Positions 17,886 to 27,343 of a stretch of 64,000 nt of DNA are shown piece after piece. The position numbers and the translations under genes were made by a program. The DNA is from M2408 sp044348665. GTDB lineage: Bacteria; Bacteroidota; Bacteroidia; Flavobacteriales_D; Crocinitomicaceae. The first letter of the stretch is position 1, and every line of letters begins with the position of its first letter. The notes beneath the pieces are model-generated. The model searched no databases, was not told the origin of the DNA, and saw only the letters and a list, made by a program, of their open reading frames with translations. The DNA lies in assembly GCA_044348665.1 (NCBI GenBank), contig JBIKSI010000001.1, forward strand, positions 26,358 through 90,357. Direction: 5' to 3'.

Positions 17886-19598
17886 ATGTTTAAAAAATTT
17901 TTGTTTCTCTTAACAATATCCTTATTTGTGGCATCGTGCTCAAGTGATGGAACAGATATTTCGCAATTAAAAGCGAATGGAGGCGCTAAATATGGAGGTG
18001 AATTTAGATTCATGTCTTCAGAAAAAATAACAAGTTTGTTTCCACTTCAAGCAGCTGACGTTTACAATCAAAGGATATCATCTCAGCTATTTGAATCTCC
18101 ATTGAGAATGGATTATTCAACAAACAAAGCTGTACCTAATATTGCAGAAAGTTTTGAAATTAGTGCTGATGCAAAAAAAATTACTTTAAAAATTCGTGAA
18201 GGGATTTTCTTTCATAATGACGAATGTTTTTCAGGAGGTGAGGGAAGAGAACTTACAGCTGAAGATGTAAAATATAGTTTAGATTTTGCTTGTAGCGGAT
18301 TGAAATTAAATCTAATGAGTTGGATGCTTGTAGATAAAATCAAGGGAGCAAAAGAATTTAGTTTGAAGAGTAAGAAAATCCTTCCAGAAGGCGGAGTTTC
18401 TGGAATTACAGTAGAGGATGATAAGGTAATAATCGAATTAATTGAACCTTTTGTTGGTTTTGATAAAATTCTTACCCATTCAAGTTTAGGTGTTTTTCCG
18501 AGAGAAGCCTATGAAACATATAAGGAGGAAGTAAAAAGACATCCGGTAGGTACAGGTGCTTTTAGCTTAGAGTCAATGACAAATAGTGAGGTTTTATTAA
18601 CAAGAAACAACAAATATTGGAAAAAAGATGATTTTGGGAATCAGCTACCTTTCTTAGAAAAAGTTAGAATGACTTATGCCACAGATAAGAAAAGTGAGTT
18701 AATGGCATTTAGAACAAAAAAAATAGACTTAGTATTAGAGATTCCAGTTGATGAAATTGAAAATATTTTAGGTTCTTTAGAAGAAGCTCAAGCTGGATTA
18801 ACAGTAAAACATAAGATTGATTCAAAAAACAGTTTAAGTGTTGCTTATCTAGGTTTTGCGCATAATTCTGCACCTTTTAATGATATAAAAGTTCGAAAAG
18901 CATTCAACATGGCAATTGATAGAAATGCCATTGTAAATAACTATCTGATGGGTGAAGGTTATCCATGCGAAAATGGTTTTGTACCTGCAATTGAAGGCTA
19001 CAATTCAACACGGGTAAAGGGTCATAAATTTAATGTTGCTCTAGCTCAGAAACTTTTGGCAGAAGCTGGTTATAAAGAAGGGAAAGGTTTTCCCGTGCTA
19101 GATATTTATGTCAATGCAAAATCTGGTGATGCAATTTTCATGATGTATGAAGGTGTTAAGAAACAATTAAAAGAGAACTTAGGAGTATCTGTGAACATAA
19201 AATTGTGTAACATCAACGAAAGAGATGCCGCCATTCGAATTGGTACTGCAAAAATGTGGAGAGGTGGTTGGATTGCCGATTATCCAGATCCGGAAAATTT
19301 CTTGAATTTGTTTTGTAGTGTGCACATTGGTTCAAACTCATTAACAATGAATCGTTTTGAATATAAATCTGCCGAATACGATAAATTGTTTAACCAATCT
19401 CGTAAGGAAAAAAATCCTAAATTGAGAAACGAATTATTTATTAAATGTGATCAAATGATTATTGATGATGCAGTTGTAATGCCATTAATCAATGACGATT
19501 ACATCACAATGATTAATTCAAAAGTAAAGAACTTCGAAACGAATTCAATGGAATTGTTAGATTTTTCTAACATATTTATAAAAGAACCTAAAAAGTAA
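17886..19598 (+). CDS. ABC-type oligopeptide/dipeptide-binding lipoprotein (SBP family 5)
   Basis: A 570-residue extracytoplasmic solute-binding protein. Lipoprotein signal with lipobox VASC at about residue 18. Family 5 features: MSSEKITSLFPLQAADVYNQRISSQLFESPLR near the N-terminus, the cluster RKAFNMAIDRNAIV in the middle and RGGWIADYPDPENFL toward the end. Expected to bind peptides in the periplasm for an ABC importer. No permease or ATPase gene is adjacent, so it either works with a complex encoded elsewhere or acts alone. Own promoter and own terminator make it a single-gene unit. Confidence 0.9.
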   Translation: MFKKFLFLLTISLFVASCSSDGTDISQLKANGGAKYGGEFRFMSSEKITSLFPLQAADVYNQRISSQLFESPLRMDYSTNKAVPNIAESFEISADAKKITLKIREGIFFHNDECFSGGEGRELTAEDVKYSLDFACSGLKLNLMSWMLVDKIKGAKEFSLKSKKILPEGGVSGITVEDDKVIIELIEPFVGFDKILTHSSLGVFPREAYETYKEEVKRHPVGTGAFSLESMTNSEVLLTRNNKYWKKDDFGNQLPFLEKVRMTYATDKKSELMAFRTKKIDLVLEIPVDEIENILGSLEEAQAGLTVKHKIDSKNSLSVAYLGFAHNSAPFNDIKVRKAFNMAIDRNAIVNNYLMGEGYPCENGFVPAIEGYNSTRVKGHKFNVALAQKLLAEAGYKEGKGFPVLDIYVNAKSGDAIFMMYEGVKKQLKENLGVSVNIKLCNINERDAAIRIGTAKMWRGGWIADYPDPENFLNLFCSVHIGSNSLTMNRFEYKSAEYDKLFNQSRKEKNPKLRNELFIKCDQMIIDDAVVMPLINDDYITMINSKVKNFETNSMELLDFSNIFIKEPKK

Positions 19599-19649
19599 GA
19601 CTAATTAGGTTAATTGTTTAATTTAATAAAGGCTCTCAGCTTGCATTTG

Positions 19650-19679
19650 AAAAGACATCTTTAGTAGGTGTCTTTTTTG
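19650..19679 (+). terminator. Rho-independent terminator after the peptide-binding protein gene
   Basis: Stem AAAAGACATC (19650-19659) with GGTGTCTTTT (19667-19676), 10 bp with one G-U pair, 7-base loop, T run after. The remaining ~200 bases to the convergent flippase gene contain nothing I can support. Confidence 0.9.
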
Positions 19680-19877
19680 TTTATATGGCTAAAACATTTA
19701 CTGATATTTAAAATGATTTCATCTAAGTTGACCTTTTTAACAAAAGTGATTGTTTCAAGTCATTGGAAATTGTCCAAAACTTTTCGTAGATTAAAATTCA
19801 AGGGTGAGTTTTTTAATGATCAAACTCTTGACTTTAGACGATTCGTTTATGCTGATTTTATTTCATAAATTGTAAAG

Positions 19878-21314
19878 TTAATTTCTAATTTTCAAATAAT
19901 TTAGTACCAAGCGCCATTGAAGCATATTTGTCAGAATTAAATAGATTAAAGAAATTGAAGTTAAGAAAATTATTTGTAAAATATTTGTAAAATATTGGTT
20001 CAAAAGAAATCCTGAGCCTACTATCAGAATTATAAAACCAAGATATTTAAAAAATTCTGAAAAATTAAAGGCAATTTTGAAGGTTTTAAAAATGTAAATT
20101 ATATAAATCAGGGCAACTATTCCCTGAGTGATTAAACTTGTTAAACTGGCTCCTAATGCACCTTGTTTTGGAATTAAAATCCAATTAAAGATAATATTTA
20201 CCATAATACCTAAAACTGAAATAGTATTTAGAAATCTTAAATTTCCATTTGCTGTAAGCAAGGTTCCGAAAATCAAGGTGATACACAAAGGTAAAAAACA
20301 GATAATCAAATATTTGAAAACATGTGACGAACTTTCTACATCTTGCTTGTAAATAAGATTCATCAAATAATCCGCATTGAAAAAGCAAATGGTAATCAGA
20401 ATTAATGCAAAGGAAATTAGAACATTTGTTGAAGAATGAAGTAAGTCTAGGATATTTTCCTTGTTCCGAATCATTTTTGAAAAAATTGGAAACAATAAGG
20501 TAGAAAACAAACTTGCAAACATAAAAAATGCATCCAAAAGTCTAAATGCTTGCGCATAGATTCCTGTTTCTAAACTGTCTTTATCTAAAATTCGTTCCAA
20601 CATCACTGAATCTACTCGATTATACAACATCATTAAAACTATCAATAAAGCATAGGGAAAACTTTTTTTAACGATAAGTAATGAAAATTTTGAGTTCCAC
20701 TTAATTTTTGGAATGCCTATTTTTGTTAAGATTAACACAAAAGCAACAATACAACTTATTGCCAAGGTGATAATTTGAACTTGCACAAAATTCAATATGG
20801 TAATTTTTATTTCATGTTGATAAAAAAGTAGGTAAAACATGATCAAAATCAATAGAAACTTATCTAATATGGATAAAATAATGTCTGTTTTGAACATTAA
20901 AAGTCCCGAGAAAAAGCTTCTTAGAAATAATATCACGCTAATTAAAAATTGATATAAAATCAATAAAAAAACTAGTTTAAATTGATACGAATTATAATCA
21001 AAAATAAAGGCAATACCAAGTGTAATTAGGCAATAAAGAAGAAAAAGAAATAGACGTAATGGAATAATTTTTCCGATGTAGTTTTTTGCTAAATGCGGAT
21101 ATTGAGCAATGTATTTAATGTTGAAATTAGTAATTCCAAAATCTAAAAGAATATTAAAAAGGTATGTGAAATTTAGTAATGAAAAGTAAATTCCATATTC
21201 ATTGGATCCAACTGCGTTCTGTACATTGGCATCTACACCAAAAATGGCTAAAGGTTTTACCAAAAGATTTAGGAAAACCATCAAAAGTAGATGTGTGAAA
21301 AATTTTAAACGCAT
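19878..21314 (-). CDS. Polysaccharide/lipid-linked flippase of the Wzx-MATE (MVF) type
   Basis: A 478-residue protein with about 12-14 hydrophobic helices. The N-terminus FLNLLVKPLAIFGVDANVQNAVGSNEYGIYFSL... and the later PLCITLIFGTLLTANGNLR and WILIPKQGALGASLTSLI segments match lipopolysaccharide/O-antigen flippases (polysaccharide biosynthesis protein family). It would move lipid-linked sugars across the inner membrane. There are no glycosyltransferases around it, so the substrate cannot be inferred. It lies 25 bases after the SprB-repeat gene on the same strand but has its own -7 element. Confidence 0.85.
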   Translation of the reverse strand: MRLKFFTHLLLMVFLNLLVKPLAIFGVDANVQNAVGSNEYGIYFSLLNFTYLFNILLDFGITNFNIKYIAQYPHLAKNYIGKIIPLRLFLFLLYCLITLGIAFIFDYNSYQFKLVFLLILYQFLISVILFLRSFFSGLLMFKTDIILSILDKFLLILIMFYLLFYQHEIKITILNFVQVQIITLAISCIVAFVLILTKIGIPKIKWNSKFSLLIVKKSFPYALLIVLMMLYNRVDSVMLERILDKDSLETGIYAQAFRLLDAFFMFASLFSTLLFPIFSKMIRNKENILDLLHSSTNVLISFALILITICFFNADYLMNLIYKQDVESSSHVFKYLIICFLPLCITLIFGTLLTANGNLRFLNTISVLGIMVNIIFNWILIPKQGALGASLTSLITQGIVALIYIIYIFKTFKIAFNFSEFFKYLGFIILIVGSGFLLNQYFTNILQIIFLTSISLIYLILTNMLQWRLVLNYLKIRN

Positions 21315-21321
21315 TTGGAAG

Positions 21322-21329
21322 CAAAGGTA
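21322..21329 (-). promoter_or_regulatory. Bacteroidota -7 element of the flippase gene
   Basis: CAAAGGTA on the plus strand is TACCTTTG on the minus strand, a perfect TAnnTTTG. It is only 7 bases from the ATG, so the transcript would be essentially leaderless. The match could be chance. Confidence 0.45.
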
Positions 21330-21339
21330 AGTAAAAAAA

Positions 21340-24300
21340 CTAATCCCTTACCAAGCTCAAGTTTCCATGCATTTCTCCAGATTTTTCATAATTGTCGGTG
21401 TATTCAACTTTCCAGAAGTAAACACCTTCGCTTACATTTTTGCCTTCAAAATTGCCATCCCAACCAGAAAGTAAATCATTACCTTCATAAACGACATTTC
21501 CCCAACGATTCAAAATTATGATAGAATAGCTTTTAATGTTGAATGCTTTTTCAGGAACAAAATAATCATTTTTTCCGTCTTGATTTGGAGTAAAAATATT
21601 TGGAATACTCAATGTTACGCATCCTTCTAAATCATCCGGCTGAATCACAGAAGCAACGATGCTGTCTTTACATCCGTTTTGGTCAGTAACTACTACTTGG
21701 TATTCAGCAACACCTACATTCGTCAATTGTGGCAAGGTATCGTTGGGGTTGTTATTCCATAAATAGTTGTATGTTGGAGTTCCTCCTTCAGCACTTACAC
21801 TTACAACTCCATCATTGGCTCCAAAGCAAATTTCTGAACCTATAGCTTGCAAAAACAAGGGACTTTGTGGTTCAACAATTTGTACAGAAATTGAATCTTT
21901 ACACAAATTTTGGTCATTCACTACAACTTTGTAAGTTCCTGCAGGTAAATTGATTGCATCTTCTGTAGTTTGCGCATCACTCCACAAATAGCTGTAGTTT
22001 GGATTTCCTCCAGTAACGGATAAATCAATGCTTCCCGAGTTTCCTCCAAAGCATAAAACATCCGTTGCTTGAGCAGTTAATAGGAGTGCTTGCGTTGGTT
22101 GGGAAATTGAAACACTGATGCTTTCTGTACATGAATTGTCGTCTGTTACTATAACAGAATAAGTTCCTGTGCTTAAGTTTGTTAAATCTTCGTTTGTCGA
22201 TGCATTATCCCATAAGAAGGTATATGGTGTATTTCCGCCAACGACACTAATGTCAACACTACCACTTGCTTGTCCGAAACAAAGCACATCCGTATGCGTT
22301 TCCGTGACAACTAATTGCGTTGCTTGATCAACAAAATGATTACTGATGAATTCGCAGCCATTGTCATCAGTGATGGTAAGACTATAATTTCCACTTACCA
22401 AGTTTTGAATCGTTGAAGAAACAGCGCTCGTGTTCCATAAAAAGTCATAAGGCGAAGTTCCACCTGCTGCAGTAATTGTAATTGAACCATTTGTTCCACC
22501 AAAACAAGACACATCATTTATTACTGTGTTAGAAAGGTAAACTAATGTATCGGGTTCTGCAATTGTTACAGAAATAAAACCGCCACAACTATTGTTATCC
22601 ACCACATTTACGAAATAAAGTCCTGCGGGTAGTGAAGCAATATCTTCTGTGGTAGCTGAATTACTCCATTCAAAGTCAAAAGGTGCGATGCCATTATTTA
22701 TCGTAATATTGATTGAAGCTGTTGATTCATCATAACAAAGCACATCTTGATGAGTTTCAGAAATTGTTACTGCATCTGGATCACTTAAAATTATAGTAAT
22801 TTCTTTGGTACAAAAATTTTCATCTGTAACAATACAAGAGTATGTTCCTGCATAAAGTCCGGTTATGTCTTCACTATTTTCTCCATTGTTCCAAAAGAAA
22901 GTATAATTTGGTGTTCCTCCTGCGGCACTTAAATTGATTGAACCTTGACTTCCACTTTGACAAACAGGGTTGATGTGACTTTCAGAAAGTACAAGAGCGC
23001 TTGGTTGAGTTACAGTCATTGCTAATGTTTGAGGACAATTATTGCCATCTGTTACTTCAACCGAATAATTTCCAGCAGGAATGTTGTTTAAATCTTGGCT
23101 CACAGCATTGTTTGACCATAAATAATCATATGGTTCAATTCCGCCAGATACACTTAAATCAATGGAACCACTTGCATCTCCATTGCATAAAACAGCTGTA
23201 CTTGTAAAGCTTAACTGCATCGAGTTTGTTGGTTGAACAATTTGGAAATTCTCAGTCAGTTCACAAGAATTTGCATCGGTAACAGTTAGGGCATAATCAC
23301 CTGCTGCAACATTGATTAAATCTTCACTTACGGCATTGTTTGACCATAAAAAATCATAAGGTCCAGTTCCGCCTGTTACAGTAGAATTTATTGCCCCAGT
23401 AAGATTTCCAAAACACAAGACATCAGTTACCGTTCCGTTAATTGTTAAGGCGTTTGGTTGCGTTAATACTATTGTATCTCGTGCTTTACATCCGTTGTTA
23501 CTTGTTGCTTCAACGATGTATGTACCAGCCGCCAAATTTGAGATTGCCGCTGTATTCGCACCAGTTTGTAGCCACAAAATATCAATCGGTGCAACACCAC
23601 CCACAAGAGATGCAAGAGCGCTACCATCATTCGCATTAAAACAAGAAATATCTTCGTTGTTGTAATTAGAAGTAATTGTTGCGTTTATAGTAAATTCACT
23701 CGGCTCCGTAATCGTAAAGCTTTGACTTGCGGAACAAGAATTAGCATCAGTCAGCGTTAATTCATACTCACCAGCAAGTAGATTTTGCGCCAAAGAATCT
23801 GCATCTGAATTTGACCAAGAGTAAGAAAACGGACCATTTCCAATTCCACTCACATTGATAAATCCTGAACCAGCCTGATAACAGGTATCATTTTGAAGTT
23901 CGTTTAATTGAATACTTGGATTAGGCGCCACCAAAACTGGAGAAACGATGTCTTCAACACAGATTTCATTGTTGTACAAAATGGAAAGTGTGTAATTTCC
24001 TCCATTGTTCAATTGTGCATTGCTGATGCTTGGGTTGTTAGCTGAAGAATTGAAGCCATTAGGTCCTGTCCAGCTTAAATCCAAATTGGGTGAACTAGGA
24101 AATGAAAAAGTGATTGTTTCACCAATACACACTGTTTCTGAGTAGGTAACATTTAATGGTGGACAAGCGTTAACATTTACCACAACTAAACTACTTTCCA
24201 AAGAAGGACAACCATTTGCATCTAACAAATCTGAAACCCCGTTATTACTATTTTGAATCCCTGAAATTTGTCCAGTTCCAAATAAATACGCACGATTATT

Positions 24301-25737
24301 TAATTCATCGCCACATTGCCAGTCAACACATTCATTGGATAATTGAGCTCTGAATTTTACGATTGTAACATCAGCGCCGTTGTTTGTATTACTTACCAAA
24401 CCACCTGAAACACCATTAGCACCAGTACCAATGCGAACTTTCACCACGTTATCCGCACCTATAAATTCACCTTGGTCAGCATCTGAAATATCTGTTTTTG
24501 CGCCTAAGTTAGGACCAAAAGAAACCTGAAGGGAATTTGGAATATAAGTCAATCTGTTGTCCAAGGTATCTGTTAAAAAAGTATTGGTAGAAACATCGGA
24601 ACCAATATTTTTACAAGCAACGGAAAATTCCAATATGTCCCCAGGTTCTATTCCACCACCGTTGATGTCCGAATAAGTCACAGAAGCTCGTAAATCTGGC
24701 TCGTAAATATCAATGGCTGAAGTAATTACGCTCGTTAAAATAACCTCTGATTCTGTTGAAACTCTAATTTCAGCAGAAGAGGCAGCATTGCCTATGAATC
24801 CAAATGATGAGTTGTCAGGCGAATAAATATTTGCATCGTAGCCAAGGTTGTTGTTAAAACTAGGATTTCTGAAAGGAGTGACAACTCCTTTGTTGCAGAT
24901 TGAACTATTAAATGCATTATTTGCATCATGTAAAGCATCACTAATTGCTTGAAATGTACCTGCTCCATTGAATTCGAGTTTGTCTCCATCATCACCACGA
25001 TCACCATCATGGGCAACAACACCTAATTCAAAATTTACTGCTCCAGAAGGTGGAGTAAGAAATCCATTGATGTTAATATTTACAGTCCCTTGTGCTCCCG
25101 GACCAACATTCGCCAAGCCATCAAAAACAGTAATATTTTTCATGGATTCAAAGACATTTCTGTAAACAACAACAATTGTCCAACCACCAAAAGTATTTGC
25201 TCCTGTTTGCGCAACGACATTTGCGACACGATACGATGCATTAATTGGATTTGCTTGAACAATCGAAGTGATGTCTTTGAATGCAAAATAAGCGATTTTT
25301 CCAACTGTATTGTCTAGAACTTCGTCTGCGGTAATCGTTGAATAAGCACCATTATTTACACTTAATTTTACTTGATTACGAATGTTGTGATTGGTTGTGT
25401 TTGCTGGAATATTGTTCAAAATACCATTCCAATAAAGACCTGCCCAAACAATTTCACTACAATTTGGTAAATTTAACTGATCGGTAGAAGACATAAATGT
25501 AGAAGCATCTGCATCTATATCCACAAAATCCATTGGTAAGTTGTTATTATTACTTGTTCCTCCAGGAGGCATTTCATTATTTGCAGCGCAATCACAAGTT
25601 AAAGTGGTGTTGGATAAAAAGACTAAACCACCTTTGTGATTGATTTGATATCTTATGGCAAAAGGATCAACGATTTGCGCTGAGAATTGTGTATAAAAGA
25701 AAACAGAAAGTGAAAATAGAAGAATTAATTTTTTCAT
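21340..25737 (-). CDS. SprB-repeat surface protein with type B T9SS sorting domain
   Basis: A 1465-residue exported protein. Signal peptide (KKLILLFSLSVFFYTQFSAQ); residues about 20-340 a beta-rich adhesin-like region; about 345-520 a DUF11-like repeat; then ten consecutive SprB-type repeats of 68-70 residues, each with the pattern DVLCFG...GSI..S..GG..PY.FLW...T.....GTY.V.VTD.N.C; finally the gliding-motility C-terminal domain IPNIFTPNQDGKNDYF ... FEGKNVSEGVYFWKVEY, the type B signal for type IX secretion. The cysteine pair in each repeat may form a disulfide. Probably a cell-surface adhesin or a gliding-associated fibre; the specific partner is unknown. Confidence 0.92.
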   Translation of the reverse strand: MKKLILLFSLSVFFYTQFSAQIVDPFAIRYQINHKGGLVFLSNTTLTCDCAANNEMPPGGTSNNNNLPMDFVDIDADASTFMSSTDQLNLPNCSEIVWAGLYWNGILNNIPANTTNHNIRNQVKLSVNNGAYSTITADEVLDNTVGKIAYFAFKDITSIVQANPINASYRVANVVAQTGANTFGGWTIVVVYRNVFESMKNITVFDGLANVGPGAQGTVNININGFLTPPSGAVNFELGVVAHDGDRGDDGDKLEFNGAGTFQAISDALHDANNAFNSSICNKGVVTPFRNPSFNNNLGYDANIYSPDNSSFGFIGNAASSAEIRVSTESEVILTSVITSAIDIYEPDLRASVTYSDINGGGIEPGDILEFSVACKNIGSDVSTNTFLTDTLDNRLTYIPNSLQVSFGPNLGAKTDISDADQGEFIGADNVVKVRIGTGANGVSGGLVSNTNNGADVTIVKFRAQLSNECVDWQCGDELNNRAYLFGTGQISGIQNSNNGVSDLLDANGCPSLESSLVVVNVNACPPLNVTYSETVCIGETITFSFPSSPNLDLSWTGPNGFNSSANNPSISNAQLNNGGNYTLSILYNNEICVEDIVSPVLVAPNPSIQLNELQNDTCYQAGSGFINVSGIGNGPFSYSWSNSDADSLAQNLLAGEYELTLTDANSCSASQSFTITEPSEFTINATITSNYNNEDISCFNANDGSALASLVGGVAPIDILWLQTGANTAAISNLAAGTYIVEATSNNGCKARDTIVLTQPNALTINGTVTDVLCFGNLTGAINSTVTGGTGPYDFLWSNNAVSEDLINVAAGDYALTVTDANSCELTENFQIVQPTNSMQLSFTSTAVLCNGDASGSIDLSVSGGIEPYDYLWSNNAVSQDLNNIPAGNYSVEVTDGNNCPQTLAMTVTQPSALVLSESHINPVCQSGSQGSINLSAAGGTPNYTFFWNNGENSEDITGLYAGTYSCIVTDENFCTKEITIILSDPDAVTISETHQDVLCYDESTASINITINNGIAPFDFEWSNSATTEDIASLPAGLYFVNVVDNNSCGGFISVTIAEPDTLVYLSNTVINDVSCFGGTNGSITITAAGGTSPYDFLWNTSAVSSTIQNLVSGNYSLTITDDNGCEFISNHFVDQATQLVVTETHTDVLCFGQASGSVDISVVGGNTPYTFLWDNASTNEDLTNLSTGTYSVIVTDDNSCTESISVSISQPTQALLLTAQATDVLCFGGNSGSIDLSVTGGNPNYSYLWSDAQTTEDAINLPAGTYKVVVNDQNLCKDSISVQIVEPQSPLFLQAIGSEICFGANDGVVSVSAEGGTPTYNYLWNNNPNDTLPQLTNVGVAEYQVVVTDQNGCKDSIVASVIQPDDLEGCVTLSIPNIFTPNQDGKNDYFVPEKAFNIKSYSIIILNRWGNVVYEGNDLLSGWDGNFEGKNVSEGVYFWKVEYTDNYEKSGEMHGNLSLVRD

Positions 25738-25801
25738 TAGATGGAATTGCTTAACTAACTAACGAAAAAAAGCCTTCAAAGGTTGCTCGACGCAAGTTTT
25801 A

Positions 25802-26485
25802 TTACTTATTTTTTTCCAAATCAAAATAAAATCCTATTTGCAAGAAATCTCTACCTGTTTCATCATTGATTTTATAATCGAATTGAAATAAATATCCTGC
25901 CTGAATATTTAAAGTTTTGCTTGGTCTATAACTGAAGGCAAATAAAAGTCGATTTCGTTCAAAATAGGGCTCGTTATCGGTGAAAAAAAGTTCGTTATTG
26001 ACTGCTATTTGAAAAGGTTTGATGGAATTTTTTTCTTTTCCAAAGGGATAAGCCAATCCCAATCGATACCTAAAACGATTGCGATATCCATTACTTGTAA
26101 AACGCATTTCAGCCCGATATCTTTGTTCTATTTTTATTTTCCCGATTGTTTGCGTGAGGATAATTTGAGGCCAAATTCTGAACTCGTCATTGTTTTTTGG
26201 CAAAACAAAATCTCCACCTTCTTTGTAGGTTTGGTAACTTCCAGCACCAAGTGATAGCGTTAGGTTTTTCTGTGCCAAAAAATTAAATCCTCCTTTGTAT
26301 TCGTAATAATGAAAATGGTCGTAGAATTTTAAGGAACGTAATTGTGCCTCTCCAAAAAAACTCCATTTTTCGTTTACCTTGTATTTTAAATTCAAAATAT
26401 TCCAAGAGCCTAAATTTTTATTTTGGGCATGAATAGCATGAAACGTAAATTGAAAAATTAGAAAAGTAAAACAAATTATTCTCAT
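25802..26485 (-). CDS. DUF2490 outer-membrane beta-barrel protein
   Basis: A 227-residue protein with a signal peptide (IICFTFLIFQFTFHAIHAQ) followed by alternating hydrophobic strands and aromatic girdle residues ending in FLQIGFYFDLEKNK, the layout of DUF2490. Family members are predicted outer-membrane barrels of unknown function. It is the last gene of the compact bicarbonate-transporter run, only 5 bases after the mscS-like gene, so probably cotranscribed with it. Confidence 0.82.
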   Translation of the reverse strand: MRIICFTFLIFQFTFHAIHAQNKNLGSWNILNLKYKVNEKWSFFGEAQLRSLKFYDHFHYYEYKGGFNFLAQKNLTLSLGAGSYQTYKEGGDFVLPKNNDEFRIWPQIILTQTIGKIKIEQRYRAEMRFTSNGYRNRFRYRLGLAYPFGKEKNSIKPFQIAVNNELFFTDNEPYFERNRLLFAFSYRPSKTLNIQAGYLFQFDYKINDETGRDFLQIGFYFDLEKNK

Positions 26486-26490
26486 TGATC

Positions 26491-27009
26491 TTAGTTAATG
26501 TCTTTAGTATCTGAAACTTTTTCCCACACAGAATAGGAATTCATGAAAAAATGTGAATTTGGAATCGTAATAATTTCATTATTTTCAGTTTTTAAATATA
26601 CAAAAAGATAATTCATGTCTGTTACTTCGCCTTCAAAATTATAATCTTTGTGTAAAACTTTTATTTTATTTCCAATTTTTACGGGATGATTGAAGAAGAT
26701 TAAAATGCTTGAGGTAATGTTAGAAAGCAAGGACCATTGGGCAAAAAAAGCGATACCAATTGCAGTTAAAATGGATCCAGCAAAAAGCGCTATCTGATTC
26801 TGTTTGAAGCCCCAAACCCCAGTAAGTATTGTAATTGCTGTAATTGTGGTAAAAAGTTGAACGGCGCGAATTGCCATTTTCCTCCGACCTCGTTCAATTT
26901 TCGTTTTTTTTAAAAAATTGTTTATCAGGTTTTTTGCAATTAGATAGCAAATTACATAAAGCACAAGAACAATTCCTGTTTCGATGATTTGTATTTTGTA
27001 GGCTCCCAT
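26491..27009 (-). CDS. Short MscS-family mechanosensitive channel
   Basis: A 172-residue protein: three hydrophobic helices (about 8-25, 45-65, 68-95) then a short beta domain with FNHPVKIGNKIKVLHKDYNFEGEVTDMNYLFVYLKTENNEIITIPNSHF, the signature of the MscS pore/beta domain. It lacks the C-terminal alpha/beta domain of full MscS (about 280 residues). Close in design to the 170-residue protein at 33760-34272, which is a paralogue. Expected to gate ions in response to membrane tension, here 18 bases downstream of the CutA-like gene and close to sbtA. Confidence 0.88.
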   Translation of the reverse strand: MGAYKIQIIETGIVLVLYVICYLIAKNLINNFLKKTKIERGRRKMAIRAVQLFTTITAITILTGVWGFKQNQIALFAGSILTAIGIAFFAQWSLLSNITSSILIFFNHPVKIGNKIKVLHKDYNFEGEVTDMNYLFVYLKTENNEIITIPNSHFFMNSYSVWEKVSDTKDIN

Positions 27010-27027
27010 AAGAATTTGAGTTTTGAA

Positions 27028-27342
27028 TTACACTTTTTTTATTTTTTCAATTAAATCTTGTGATAGTTTCCAGTCCATGTTAACAATCGCTGTAGAATAA
27101 ATTTCGGGAGTGTCACTCGTAAATTGATGATTCAAATAATTCGAAATTTCATTGAAGAGCAATGCTTTCGAAATACACGTTAAGATATGAACTTTTTGTT
27201 TTACAACAATATCATTTTCACTTACATAGCGGTTTCTATCCCAATCGATATTTGCTTTGATAATCACTTTTTCTTTCAAAAGATAAATCGCGATATCTTC
27301 CAATACTGTTTTGTCTTTGCTTAAAATTGTTACTTGTACCAT
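27028..27342 (-). CDS. CutA/PII-like small trimeric protein
   Basis: A 104-residue protein whose beta-alpha-beta pattern and the C-terminal segment TSDTPEIYSTAIVNMDWKL match the CutA1 family (family motif PYEVPEI..PI). CutA proteins are trimers of PII-like fold; the metal-linked Cys of E. coli CutA is absent. It starts a single base after the sbtA stop region and is followed by mscS. In cyanobacteria the bicarbonate transporter SbtA is regulated by a PII-like partner SbtB; this gene takes that place in the gene order, so I infer a regulator of the transporter. The family match is by eye. Confidence 0.7.
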   Translation of the reverse strand: MVQVTILSKDKTVLEDIAIYLLKEKVIIKANIDWDRNRYVSENDIVVKQKVHILTCISKALLFNEISNYLNHQFTSDTPEIYSTAIVNMDWKLSQDLIEKIKKV

Positions 27343-27343
27343 G

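Noticed and set aside
19668..19868. Short plus-strand frame after the peptide-binding protein
   Set aside because: It begins inside the terminator stem with no promoter or family match.
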